A stretch of DNA of 64,000 nt from JBFWRK01 sp050248955. GTDB taxonomy: Bacteria; Actinomycetota; Acidimicrobiia; Acidimicrobiales; Ilumatobacteraceae. The stretch is from assembly GCA_050248955.1 (NCBI GenBank), contig JBFWRK010000004.1:124001-188000 (forward strand). The letters run 5' to 3'. Below the pieces are notes generated by a model. It was not told the DNA's origin. It saw only the letters and a program-made list of their open reading frames with translations, and did no database searches. Both the position numbers and the translations under genes were made by a program. Positions within the stretch are counted from its first letter, which is position 1, and the number at the start of each line of letters is the position of its first letter. Of this stretch, positions 17,470 through 25,748 are shown in pieces.

Positions 17470-18696
17470 GTGGACATCGACCCGATGATGCTGCCGCCCG
17501 TGATCCGGGCGTCGATGTACACGCAGAGGCACCTGGGCGCGACGGTGCGGATGGCGGCGCCGCAGCACGACTACGTCTCGATGATCGAGGGGAATGGTCT
17601 GCTGTGCCCGATGGCGGGAGTGGCGTACACGTTCGAGCGCGATCTGACCGACTACGTGCTCCGCCATCACGAGCTGTTCTCATCCGCGGTCGAGATGCCG
17701 CTCGGCAACGTGCGGCCGCTCATCCCGCTCAACATCGACCCGCCACAGCACGGGACGTACCGCAAGATCCTCGATCCGCTGTTCGCCCCGAAGCGGATGG
17801 ACCTGCTCGAAGCGGACGTCGCGGCTCGCGCCAACCGGTTCATCGACGCGTTCGTCGATCGCGGGCAGTGCAACTTCACCGAGGAGTTCGCGGAGCTCTT
17901 CCCGTCGGCGGTGTTCCTCGGGCTGATGGGCCTGCCGTGGGAGGAGCTCGACACCTTGCTGGAGCTGCGCAACGGCATCCTCCACACCGAGCTGATCGAC
18001 CCGCAGGCGGCCGTCGACCCGATGGTGCAGATGTCCGTGATGAACACCACGGGTCAGCGGATCTACGAGTACTTCGATCGCCAGCTCGACGCGCGGGAGT
18101 CGAACCCGACCGACGACATCCTCAGCCACTTCATCACCGCCGAGGTCGACGGCCACCGGATGACGCGAGAAGAGATCCTCGATCTCTGCTACCTGTTCCT
18201 CATCGCCGGTCTCGACACGGTCAGCGACTCGCTCACGTGCATGTTCGCCTACCTCGCGACCCATCCAGAGCACCGGCGTCAGATCGTCGCGACTCCGGCG
18301 ATCATTCCCAATGCGGTGGAAGAACTCCTTCGCTGGGAGTCACCCGTGCCGTACGGCGTGCCCCGCGTCGCCACGCGAGACGTCGAGCTGCCCAACGGCG
18401 CGTTGATCCCGGAGGGCACGGCCGTCACCGTGAGCTATGGCGGCGCGAACATCGACCCGTCGGAGTTCAGCGACGGGTCGGAGGTCCGCTTCGACCGGGA
18501 AGCGAACCGCCACATCGCGTTCGGTGGCGGCGTCCACCGCTGCCTCGGCTCGCACCTCGCGCGGCGCGAGCTCCGGGTCGCGCTCGCCGAATGGCACCGG
18601 CGGATCCCCGAGTACGAGCTCGCGCCCGGTCACGAGGAGCTGCAGTATCCGCCAGGCCTCCGCCACGTGAAGGACCTCACGCTGTCGTGGGCCTGA
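17470..18696 (+). CDS. cytochrome P450
   Basis: A 408-residue P450. The I-helix reads AGLDTV near 246-251, ExxR is EELLR near 284-288, and the heme loop FGGGVHRCLG places Cys near 358. GTG 17470 is supported by GGAGG six bases upstream. Longer in-frame readings have no such site. It is divergent from the VOC/amidohydrolase/acyl-CoA dehydrogenase operon across a 188-base gap. No exact TGAC-N6-GTCA site is present there, only a weakly similar stretch near 17324. It probably hydroxylates a substrate of that operon. It is closer to the P450 at 39958 than to the other two, sharing HxAFGxGxHRCLGSHLAR. Confidence 0.92.
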   Translation: MDIDPMMLPPVIRASMYTQRHLGATVRMAAPQHDYVSMIEGNGLLCPMAGVAYTFERDLTDYVLRHHELFSSAVEMPLGNVRPLIPLNIDPPQHGTYRKILDPLFAPKRMDLLEADVAARANRFIDAFVDRGQCNFTEEFAELFPSAVFLGLMGLPWEELDTLLELRNGILHTELIDPQAAVDPMVQMSVMNTTGQRIYEYFDRQLDARESNPTDDILSHFITAEVDGHRMTREEILDLCYLFLIAGLDTVSDSLTCMFAYLATHPEHRRQIVATPAIIPNAVEELLRWESPVPYGVPRVATRDVELPNGALIPEGTAVTVSYGGANIDPSEFSDGSEVRFDREANRHIAFGGGVHRCLGSHLARRELRVALAEWHRRIPEYELAPGHEELQYPPGLRHVKDLTLSWA

Positions 18697-18709
18697 GCGA
18701 TCGCCGCGC

Positions 18710-20254
18710 TCACCGCGCGCCGAGGCCACCCTTGGCCGGTTGCTCGTGCACCTCGATCTCGATGTGATCGCGCAGCGGGAGCTCCGGCAGCCACTTCGCG
18801 ACCGCGAGCGCCGTGAGGACGAGGGGCACGCACACCATCATCCCGGTCGCGATGGCCTCGGCCATCGCGCCGACGACACCTGATCGGAGCGGCTCCGTCA
18901 GCCTGGCGATCGTGTCGGGCCCGGAAGCGATCGCTTCGACGTCGAGCGCATCACCGCCCGGCAGGTTCGCGACCCCCGACCGCAGCCGGGACAGCAGCAC
19001 CGAGCCGACCCCGGCGATGCCGATCGTCGCTCCGAGCGATCGGAAGGTGACCAGCGCGGAGCTCGCCGCACCGAGGTCGGCGACGGGCATCGCGTTCTGC
19101 GCGGTGAGGTTCACGACGGGAGCGGTGATGCCGAAGCTGAGCCCGAGCAGCAGCATCATCACGACGATCGTGTACGTACCCGTGTGGCTGTCGATCATCG
19201 ACAACCAGATGGCGTCGCCGATGCCGATGGTCAGCCCCACGTAGAGCAGCAGCTTGTAGCGACCGGTGCGCGCCACGCGTCGTCCCGACACGATCGAGCC
19301 GACGCTCATCATGATCATGAGCGGTGCGAGCTGCAGACCCGAGCCACTGACGCTCGCGTCGTGGACCGTCTGGAGGAACAGCGGCAGGTAGACGACCGCA
19401 GCGTTGAACGGCACCGTCGTGAGCGCGGCGATGACCATCGACAGCACGAGCGTCCGGTTGCGCAGGAGCCGGATGGCGATCACCGGCTCCGCCACGCGGC
19501 GCTCGATCGCGACGAACGCGGCGAGCATGACGACGCCGATGAGCGCGAGGCCGATGATCTCGCCGGAAGCCCAGGCGTACTCGTTCCCGCCCCAGACTCC
19601 GACCAGGAGCAGGCAGGTGATCGCGCCCGACAACGCGAGTGCACCTCCGACGTCGAGGCGAGCGGGGCGACGTCCGCCGACACCGCGCAGCGCAGATGCA
19701 GACACCAACGCGGCGAGCAGCCCGAGCGGGAGGTTCATCAGGAAGATCACCCGCCAGTGGAACCAGTCGACCAGCAGGCCGCCGAGCACCGGCCCGACCA
19801 CGCTGCCCGCGGCATACGTGGCCGAGAAGTAGCCCACGTACCGTCCCCGGTGCCGCGGAGCGAGGATGTCGGCCATGATCGTGAAGCTCAACGCGGTGAG
19901 CCCACCTCCGCCGATGCCCTGGAGTCCCCGGCACAGGATCAACTGCTCCATGTTCTGCGCCGCGCCGGCGAGCAGCGACGCGGCCACGAAGATCGAGATC
20001 GCGGCGAGGTAGGTCGCCCGCCGGCCGACGAGGTCGCTCAGCTTCCCCCACAGCGCGGCGCTCACCGTGGTGGTGAGCATGTAGGCGGTGAACACCCAGG
20101 TGATGAGGTCGAGCCCGCCGAGGTCCTCGACGATCGTCGGCGCAGCCGTCGCGACGATGGTCGACTCGATCGCGGCGAGGAACATCCCCGACATCAGTCC
20201 GGACAGGACACGCAGGACCTGGCGGTGCGAGAGCTGTTCCGTCGGCGCGACCAT
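18710..20254 (-). CDS. MFS multidrug exporter, DHA2 (EmrB/QacA) type
   Basis: A 14-helix major-facilitator drug:proton antiporter. The motif-C-like segment is SATYAAGSVVGPVLGGLL, the cytoplasmic loop motif A is GKLSDLVGRRATYL, and the early helix is FLAAIESTIVATAAP. ATG 20254 (MVAPTEQLSHRQV) gives 514 residues and the standard start before helix 1. In-frame ATGs at 20290 and 20329 would add 12 or 25 residues, but they place the start on an inverted repeat and against the operator at 20331. It probably exports the hydrophobic substrate, an intermediate or a toxic analogue. Its sharing of a regulon operator fits control by pathway substrate. Confidence 0.88.
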   Translation of the reverse strand: MVAPTEQLSHRQVLRVLSGLMSGMFLAAIESTIVATAAPTIVEDLGGLDLITWVFTAYMLTTTVSAALWGKLSDLVGRRATYLAAISIFVAASLLAGAAQNMEQLILCRGLQGIGGGGLTALSFTIMADILAPRHRGRYVGYFSATYAAGSVVGPVLGGLLVDWFHWRVIFLMNLPLGLLAALVSASALRGVGGRRPARLDVGGALALSGAITCLLLVGVWGGNEYAWASGEIIGLALIGVVMLAAFVAIERRVAEPVIAIRLLRNRTLVLSMVIAALTTVPFNAAVVYLPLFLQTVHDASVSGSGLQLAPLMIMMSVGSIVSGRRVARTGRYKLLLYVGLTIGIGDAIWLSMIDSHTGTYTIVVMMLLLGLSFGITAPVVNLTAQNAMPVADLGAASSALVTFRSLGATIGIAGVGSVLLSRLRSGVANLPGGDALDVEAIASGPDTIARLTEPLRSGVVGAMAEAIATGMMVCVPLVLTALAVAKWLPELPLRDHIEIEVHEQPAKGGLGAR

Positions 20255-20287
20255 CCGTCGCACACTACGAAGCCGTCCGCCCCCGGT

Positions 20288-20318
20288 CATATCGACACGT
20301 GGGCGCCGTTCCGATATG
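20288..20318. promoter_or_regulatory. inverted repeat, CATATCG-N17-CGATATG
   Basis: Perfect 7-base arms at 20288-20294 and 20312-20318 flank a 17-base spacer, between the MFS start (20254) and the operator at 20331. AT-rich arms are unusual in this DNA. It could be a second regulatory site or part of the promoter of the exporter. No matching copy was noticed elsewhere. Confidence 0.35.
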
Positions 20319-20330
20319 GTTTGGTTCATC

Positions 20331-20344
20331 TGACATCTGTGTCA
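20331..20344. promoter_or_regulatory. operator, TGAC-N6-GTCA family
   Basis: TGACATCTGTGTCA is an exact family match, preceded by TC as in the extended consensus. It lies between the MFS exporter (minus) and the 76-residue protein that opens the Ltp/Rieske operon (plus, start 20392), and so may serve both directions. Confidence 0.75.
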
Positions 20345-20391
20345 CCACGGTCGTCACATGTCAGCGAGGGACCACCAGCGAGGCGGTGAGG

Positions 20392-20622
20392 ATGCGAGCC
20401 AGCACGAACGCCGACGGAAGCATCGAGCTCATGAGCGAGTTCGGGTGGGTGCGCGTCTCGCTCGACACCTCGGGCCTCGGCCCTCGTTTGAAGGTCGAGG
20501 ACCTCGAGTCCGACGACGTGGTCCTCCTCGACGCGATCGAGCTCGCCAGCATGTGTCACGCCACGGAGGAGCAGCGCAAGGAGTGGCTCCGTACCGGCCC
20601 GTACGCCATCGAGGAGGAGTGA
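20392..20622 (+). CDS. small conserved-looking protein of unknown function
   Basis: A 76-residue acidic protein I do not recognise. It reads as an early amphipathic beta segment (FGWVRVSLDTSG), a charged middle (LKVEDLESDDVVLLDAIELA) and a tail ending in TGPYAIEEE. It has one Cys and no signal peptide, membrane segment or zinc motif. ATG 20392 is chosen for its position; GTG 20386 and ATG 20431 are alternatives. It is followed one base after its stop by the Ltp-type thiolase, whose ribosome site (GGAGGAG) lies inside its last codons. That tight coupling, plus the operator upstream, argues it is a real gene and perhaps an accessory subunit of the thiolase/DUF35 complex. Confidence 0.65.
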   Translation: MRASTNADGSIELMSEFGWVRVSLDTSGLGPRLKVEDLESDDVVLLDAIELASMCHATEEQRKEWLRTGPYAIEEE

Positions 20623-20623
20623 C

Positions 20624-21790
20624 GTGAGCGAGCCGGCGATCGTCGGGCTCGGCCTCACGCCGATGTCGCTCGCGCCGGGCGGTCACGCGTCCCTCCTCGC
20701 CAGCGAGGCGATCACCCTCGCGCTCGCCGACGCCGGCCTCGACCGCACCGACGTCGACGGGCTGCTCGTGAGCTCCAGCCAGGGTGTGCGACCCGACCGC
20801 GTGGGTGTGCACCTCGCCCGCAGCGACGGCTTCGGCGACCTCCGTCTGCTCGAACACGTCGAGATCAAGGGTGCGACCGCGGTGGCGATGGTGCAGCGCG
20901 CGGTGCTGGCGATCCGTGCCGGTCTCGCCACCACCGTCGTCTGCGTGTTCGGCGACGCGCCGATCCAGCCCGGCGGCACCACCGGGTCCGCCTACGCCCA
21001 GAGCGGCGGCAACGACGGCCTCCGTGGCCTCGAGCGGGCGTCGGGCCTCCTCGGCTCCGTGCCGACCTACGCGCTCATGGCCACGCGCTACCTCGCCGTC
21101 ACCGGCGGCGATGAGGAGGACCTCTGCGCCGTGGCGTGCACGGCGCGCGAGTGGGCGACGGGCAACCCGGCCGCTGTGGCGCGTGCACCGCTCACCAGCG
21201 GGGACTACTTCGCAACCCGCATGATCGCGACGCCACTGCGCGTGCTCGACTGCGCCCGGCCCGTCAACGGTGGCGCCGCCGTGGTGGTGAGCTCGTTGCG
21301 CCCGCCGGGAGCGGGTCACGATCCGGTGCACGTGCGAGGCATGGCCCAGCGCCATCCGGCGCGCCGCCGCCGGGCCGGTGCCGAGTCATGGTTCGGCGGC
21401 GACGCTCGCGTGGCACTCGACCACGCACTGGCGCAGGCCGACCGCACCCGCGCCGACATCGACGTGTGCGAGCTCTACGACCCGTTCTCGGTCACCACCC
21501 TCTGCCTGCTCGAGGACTACGGCCTCGTCCCACCGGGCACCGCCGGCAAGGTCGCGCGCTCGGGTGCGATCGGCCCAGGTGGCGACCTCCCCGTCAACAC
21601 CGGCGGCGGGCAGCTGTCGGGCTTCTACCTCCAGGGCATGACCCCGCTCGCCGAGGGGATCATCCAGCTGCGCGGCACCGGCGGTGATCGCCAGGTCTGT
21701 GACGCGTCGACCGCCCTCGTGACCGGGCTCGGTGGGCGCATCGACCACCACGCCGTGCTGATCCTCGACCGGGAACCGAGCGCTGCATGA
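20624..21790 (+). CDS. Ltp-type thiolase-fold lipid-transfer protein (putative aldolase)
   Basis: A 388-residue non-condensing thiolase-fold protein of the SCP-x/Ltp group. It starts with PAIVGLGLTPMS and has an ELYDPFSVTTLCLLEDYG segment followed by VNTGGGQLSGFYLQGM, typical of these proteins in place of the thiolase GHP loop. In steroid side-chain degradation Ltp2 performs retro-aldol cleavage in a complex with a DUF35 protein. Here a DUF35 gene overlaps its stop by 4 bases (ATGA), which supports the same arrangement. GTG 20624 is set by a strong upstream GGAGG. The substrate is inferred only as a bulky beta-hydroxyacyl-CoA. A second Ltp is at 49991. Confidence 0.87.
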   Translation: MSEPAIVGLGLTPMSLAPGGHASLLASEAITLALADAGLDRTDVDGLLVSSSQGVRPDRVGVHLARSDGFGDLRLLEHVEIKGATAVAMVQRAVLAIRAGLATTVVCVFGDAPIQPGGTTGSAYAQSGGNDGLRGLERASGLLGSVPTYALMATRYLAVTGGDEEDLCAVACTAREWATGNPAAVARAPLTSGDYFATRMIATPLRVLDCARPVNGGAAVVVSSLRPPGAGHDPVHVRGMAQRHPARRRRAGAESWFGGDARVALDHALAQADRTRADIDVCELYDPFSVTTLCLLEDYGLVPPGTAGKVARSGAIGPGGDLPVNTGGGQLSGFYLQGMTPLAEGIIQLRGTGGDRQVCDASTALVTGLGGRIDHHAVLILDREPSAA

Positions 21791-22290
21791 GCGAGCGCAG
21801 CGAGCCGGCCCGAGCGGCCGAGAGCGGGGAACCCACGCCCGATTGGCTCGTGGACGAGTCGCTCGCGCCGCACACCGAGGGCGCGCTCGCGGCGCTCTAT
21901 GAGGCCAGCGGCCGCGGCGAGCTCGCGCTCCCGTTCTGCGGCACCTGCGGCGAAGCGCTGGAGCTCGACCAGCTGCGCTGCGACGCGTGCGGCTCCGCCG
22001 AGATCACCTGGCGCGTCGTCGAGCCCACCGGCACCGTGCACTCGTCCACGACCGTGCATCGCCGTGAACCCGGCCTCGTCATCGCGCTCGATCCGTACCA
22101 CGTGATCGACGTCGAGCTCACGAGCGGGCATCGCCTGTTGATGACGACGGACGCGCCAACGGCGACTGCACCGTCCATCGGCGACGTGGCGCACGTCGTG
22201 TTCCGCAGGGTCGGCGCCGTCGCGATCCCGGCGTTCGCCACCCACCAACGCCCATCGAACCCATCCGCGGTCAACACCACTCGGAGGTAG
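21787..22290 (+). CDS. DUF35/OB-fold zinc-ribbon protein, Ltp partner
   Basis: A 167-residue protein with an N-terminal helix, a rubredoxin-like zinc ribbon (Cys51, Cys54, Cys65, Cys68 in CGTCG and CDACG) and a C-terminal OB fold (about 75-150). DUF35 proteins such as ChsH2 bind acyl-CoA and activate a thiolase-fold partner. It overlaps the upstream Ltp gene by 4 bases and precedes the Rieske oxygenase by 4 bases. The first 20 residues are rich in Glu, Ser and Pro and probably disordered. It is likely an obligatory subunit of the putative aldolase. Another DUF35 gene is at 53488. Confidence 0.9.
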   Translation: MSERSEPARAAESGEPTPDWLVDESLAPHTEGALAALYEASGRGELALPFCGTCGEALELDQLRCDACGSAEITWRVVEPTGTVHSSTTVHRREPGLVIALDPYHVIDVELTSGHRLLMTTDAPTATAPSIGDVAHVVFRRVGAVAIPAFATHQRPSNPSAVNTTRR

Positions 22291-22294
22291 CCCC

Positions 22295-23566
22295 ATGACA
22301 CTCCTCGAACGCCCGCCCGGCCTCGACCCCGACACGCTCGTCGAACCGACCCGCGTCCACGGGTCCGTCTACACGTCGCACGAAGTCTTCGACCGCGAGA
22401 TGGAGAAGCTGTTCACCGAGGGATGGGTGTACGTCGCCCACCAGAGCGAGATCCCCGAGATCGGCGACTACGTGACGCGCAACATGGGCCGCCAGCCGGT
22501 GATCGTGTCCCATGCCAAGGACGGCACCATCCACGTGCTCGCCAACCGCTGCAGCCATCGCGGCAACAAGATCTGCAACGCCGCCACTGGCACGTCGTCG
22601 TCGTACCGGTGCCCGTACCACGGCTGGACGTTCGCCAATGACGGGCGCCTGATCGCGATCCCGATGAAGCAGGGTTACGCGGACCGTCACGACGCGGTGC
22701 GCGCCGAGCTCGCCCTCGGCGAGTGTCCGCGAGTCGATTCGTACCGCGGCTTCGTGTTCGCCAGCTTCGCCGCCGAGGGCATCGGCCTGCTCGAGCACCT
22801 CGGGCGTGCCACCGCCGCGATCGACCGTCTCTCGAACCTCTCCCCCACCGGCCAGGTCGAGCTGACCGCGGGCTGGATGAAGCACCGGCAGGGCTGCAAC
22901 TGGAAGATGGTGATGGAGAACAACGTGGACGGCTACCACGCGCTGTTCACCCACCAGTCGGTGTACGAGGCCGTGCGCCCGGCGAAGGTGTCGCACCAGC
23001 CACAGAAGGTCGACGTCGTCGTGCGTGACATGGGCGGCGGCCACAGCGAGATCGACTACTCCGAGGAGTACCTCAAGCTGGACGAGGAGTTCGTCTGGTT
23101 CGGGAGGATGCCACGCGAGAAGGCGCCCGGCTACATCGCCGCGATGGAGGAGCAGTACGGGCCCGAGAAGACCCACCACAGCCTCGTGATCGGCCCGCCG
23201 CACACCCTCATCTTCCCGAACCTGTTCCTCGCCGAGATGAACATCATGGTGGTCGAGCCGCTCGGCCCTGCGGAGACGATCGCCTACACCGCGCCGGCGT
23301 TCCTGAAGGGTGCGCCTGAGATGAACGGCCGGATCCTGCGGCGCTGCGAGGGGGCGATGGGGCCGAGCGGCTTCCTCATCGCCGACGACGGCGAGATCGG
23401 GATCCGGAACCAGAAGGGGCTCGCTGCCGAGCACCCCGAATGGCTCGTGCTGAGCCGCGGCCTCGAGTCGGACATCGTCGACGACTCGGGCATCAAGAAC
23501 TATGACAAGAGCGCCGAGACACCCCAGCGCGGCTTCTGGCAGCACTGGGCCGAGGCGATGGCGTGA
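22295..23566 (+). CDS. Rieske non-heme iron oxygenase, alpha subunit
   Basis: A 423-residue ring-hydroxylating oxygenase alpha subunit. The Rieske [2Fe-2S] ligands are Cys86 and His88 (CSHRG) and Cys106 and His109 (CPYHGW). The mononuclear iron site is MENNVDGYHALFTH with His215, His220 and the bridging Asp212. It adds oxygen to an aromatic or other unsaturated ring and needs a reductase and ferredoxin, neither of which is in the window. A beta subunit follows 13 bases downstream. CGGAGG lies upstream of the start. Its place after the Ltp/DUF35 pair suggests a ring-bearing substrate whose side chain is shortened by the same operon. Confidence 0.94.
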   Translation: MTLLERPPGLDPDTLVEPTRVHGSVYTSHEVFDREMEKLFTEGWVYVAHQSEIPEIGDYVTRNMGRQPVIVSHAKDGTIHVLANRCSHRGNKICNAATGTSSSYRCPYHGWTFANDGRLIAIPMKQGYADRHDAVRAELALGECPRVDSYRGFVFASFAAEGIGLLEHLGRATAAIDRLSNLSPTGQVELTAGWMKHRQGCNWKMVMENNVDGYHALFTHQSVYEAVRPAKVSHQPQKVDVVVRDMGGGHSEIDYSEEYLKLDEEFVWFGRMPREKAPGYIAAMEEQYGPEKTHHSLVIGPPHTLIFPNLFLAEMNIMVVEPLGPAETIAYTAPAFLKGAPEMNGRILRRCEGAMGPSGFLIADDGEIGIRNQKGLAAEHPEWLVLSRGLESDIVDDSGIKNYDKSAETPQRGFWQHWAEAMA

Positions 23567-23579
23567 GGGACGGACAGCG

Positions 23580-24077
23580 ATGACCATGACCCAGCAACCA
23601 CTCGACCGGTCGAGCGTCGACTCGGCCCTCGTCGACTTCATCTTCCTCGAGGCCCGGCTGGCCGACGAGGCGCGGTACACCGAGTGGGAGTCGCTCTGGC
23701 ACGAGCGCGACGCCCTCTACTGGGTGCCGATGCACGAGGGCGCCGACCCCGAGACCGAGGTGTCGTACATCTACGACAACAAGCCGCGGATCTCGAAGCG
23801 GGTCGCCCAGCTCAAGACCGGTGCCCGCCACAGCCAGACACCCCCGTCGAGGATGCGGCGGATCATCTCCAACTTCGAGCTCGTCGCCGCCGACGACGTC
23901 AGCGCCACCGTCGCCGCAAACTTCGTGCTGTTCGAGTACCGCTTCTCGCTCATCACCTGGGCGGGCCGCTACGTGTACCGCATCCGCACCGACGGCGATC
24001 GCCTCGCGCTCGCGGGCAAGACCGTGCACCTCGTGAACGGCGACGGTGCCGTGCCGACGATGAGCTTCCTGATCTGA
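23580..24077 (+). CDS. ring-hydroxylating dioxygenase beta subunit
   Basis: A 165-residue NTF2/SnoaL-fold protein with the features of small dioxygenase subunits: FIFLEARLADEARYTEWESLW, then YWVPMHEGAD and a C-terminal sheet ending TMSFLI. It has a structural role and helps assemble an alpha3-beta3 oxygenase. ATG 23580 is chosen because it follows the alpha subunit stop by 13 bases and an upstream extension would overlap the alpha gene in another frame. The presence of both subunits classifies the oxygenase as a two-component terminal oxygenase rather than an alpha-only KshA-like enzyme. Confidence 0.9.
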   Translation: MTMTQQPLDRSSVDSALVDFIFLEARLADEARYTEWESLWHERDALYWVPMHEGADPETEVSYIYDNKPRISKRVAQLKTGARHSQTPPSRMRRIISNFELVAADDVSATVAANFVLFEYRFSLITWAGRYVYRIRTDGDRLALAGKTVHLVNGDGAVPTMSFLI

Positions 24078-24134
24078 GCGGCCACCGGCCGCCACTCCCC
24101 ACTCACGACCCACACCGCGAGGTTCGTTCGTCTC

Positions 24135-25679
24135 ATGTTGATCGGTGACATCGCTCGTCGGAACGCGCGCCGCTTCGGTTCCAAGCCGGCGGTGATCTTC
24201 GGCGACACGGAACTGTCGTGGGCTGCGCTCGACGAGCGCGCGAACCGGCTCGCCACCCACCTCCTCGCGCAGGGCTTGCGCAAAGGGGACCGAGTCGGCG
24301 TCTTCGGACCCAACATGGGCGAGTGGCCCGAGATCACCTATGGCCTCGCCAAGGCGGGCCTCGTGCTCGTGCCGGTCAACGCCCGCGTCGCGGCCAGCGA
24401 GGCCGAGTTCATGCTCGACGACGCCGGCGCCACGGCGGCGATCGTGCACCACAGCCTCGTCGAGTCGTTCGGCGGCGTCGTCGCGGGCTTCGACACCGTC
24501 CTCCAGATCGGCGGCTCGGACGTGGGCCGCGACTACGAACAGGCGCTCGCCGGCGGCCGCGACGTCGATCCCACGCCCGCCGACCTGTCGCCCGACGACC
24601 TCCACTTCCTGCTCTACACGAGCGGCACGACGGGGCGCCCGAAGGGGGTCATGAACGGCCACCGCAGCATGATCATGCAGGCCTACGACACCTGCCTGGT
24701 CACCGAGTCGCGCGAGAACGACGTCATGCTCGCGACGACGCCCTTCTACACGGCCGGCGGCATGATCCGCACGGTCTCGTGGATGTTCATGGGCCAGACG
24801 CTCATCATCCACCCCCGGTTCGACCCCGATCACGTGATCCACGACATCGAGCACCGCAGGGCGACCTTCACGACGTTCATCCCCACCATGCTCCAGCGGT
24901 TGTTGAAGCGGCTGGAGGAGGAGCCGGGCCACGACATGTCGAGCCTCCGCCGCATCAGCTACGGCTCGGCGCCCTCGGGTCCGGATCTCGCGAGACGGGC
25001 GACCGAGCTGCTCGGGTGCCAGCTGCAGCAGCGCTACGGGCTCACCGAGGCCGGCGGACAGGTCACGATCCTGCAGCCGTGGGACCACGATCGCATGTTC
25101 ACCGACAAGCCGTGGCTCGTCGGATCGTGCGGGCGCGAGACCGTGCACGCCGAGATCACGATCGTCGACGACGACGGCAACGAACTACCGGCGGGCGAGG
25201 TGGGCGAGATCCGCATCGTCTGCGAGACGACAGCCACGGGCTACTGGAACCGACCCGAGGAGACCGCCAAGACGTTCCGCTCGGATGGCCTCTACTCGGG
25301 TGACATGGGCCGGCTCGACGAGGAGGGCTATCTCTACGTCGTCAGCCGCAAGACCGACATGATCATCTCGGGAGGGTTCAACGTGTACCCGGCCGAGATC
25401 GAACGGGTCATCGGCGGGCATCCCAACGTCGAGCTCGTCGCGGTCATCGGCGTCCCCGATCCCGAGTGGGGCGAGACAACGGTCGCCACGATCGTGACGA
25501 GGGGCGACGTGTCGAACGAGGAGCTCGAGGCGAGCCTCCGCGAGCTCTGCCGCACCGACCTTGCCGGCTACAAGCAGCCCCGCCGGTTCGAGTTCCGCAC
25601 GGAGATGCCACTCGGGCCCGCCGGCAAGATCCTGAAGCGCGAGCTGAAGGACGAGTACGCCCCCGGCGCATCCGGCTGA
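24135..25679 (+). CDS. AMP-forming acyl-CoA ligase
   Basis: A 514-residue ANL-superfamily ligase that activates a carboxylic acid with ATP and CoA. The P-loop LLYTSGTTGRPKG lies at about 159-171. Further motifs are QQRYGLTEAGG, YSGDMGRLDEEGYLY and SGGFNVYPAEIE, and the C-terminal catalytic Lys is near 498 in GPAGKILKRE. Length and motifs are complete. It follows the dioxygenase beta subunit after 57 bases and probably belongs to the same transcript. It could activate the acid that the Ltp/DUF35 pair later processes. The ligand pocket gives no clear chain-length clue. Confidence 0.93.
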   Translation: MLIGDIARRNARRFGSKPAVIFGDTELSWAALDERANRLATHLLAQGLRKGDRVGVFGPNMGEWPEITYGLAKAGLVLVPVNARVAASEAEFMLDDAGATAAIVHHSLVESFGGVVAGFDTVLQIGGSDVGRDYEQALAGGRDVDPTPADLSPDDLHFLLYTSGTTGRPKGVMNGHRSMIMQAYDTCLVTESRENDVMLATTPFYTAGGMIRTVSWMFMGQTLIIHPRFDPDHVIHDIEHRRATFTTFIPTMLQRLLKRLEEEPGHDMSSLRRISYGSAPSGPDLARRATELLGCQLQQRYGLTEAGGQVTILQPWDHDRMFTDKPWLVGSCGRETVHAEITIVDDDGNELPAGEVGEIRIVCETTATGYWNRPEETAKTFRSDGLYSGDMGRLDEEGYLYVVSRKTDMIISGGFNVYPAEIERVIGGHPNVELVAVIGVPDPEWGETTVATIVTRGDVSNEELEASLRELCRTDLAGYKQPRRFEFRTEMPLGPAGKILKRELKDEYAPGASG

Positions 25680-25712
25680 CCGGACTCACCGTCGGGCGGC
25701 ACGACCGTCAGG

Positions 25713-25726
25713 TGACACGAACGTCA
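25713..25726. promoter_or_regulatory. operator, TGAC-N6-GTCA family
   Basis: TGACACGAACGTCA followed by GA matches the consensus exactly in both arms. It is 22 bases upstream of ATG 25749 and 13 bases upstream of GTG 25740 of the CYP125/142-like P450. The gap is only about 60 bases, so the site must overlap the P450 promoter. Confidence 0.75.
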
Positions 25727-25748
25727 GAAACAAACTAAGGTGGCCGCC

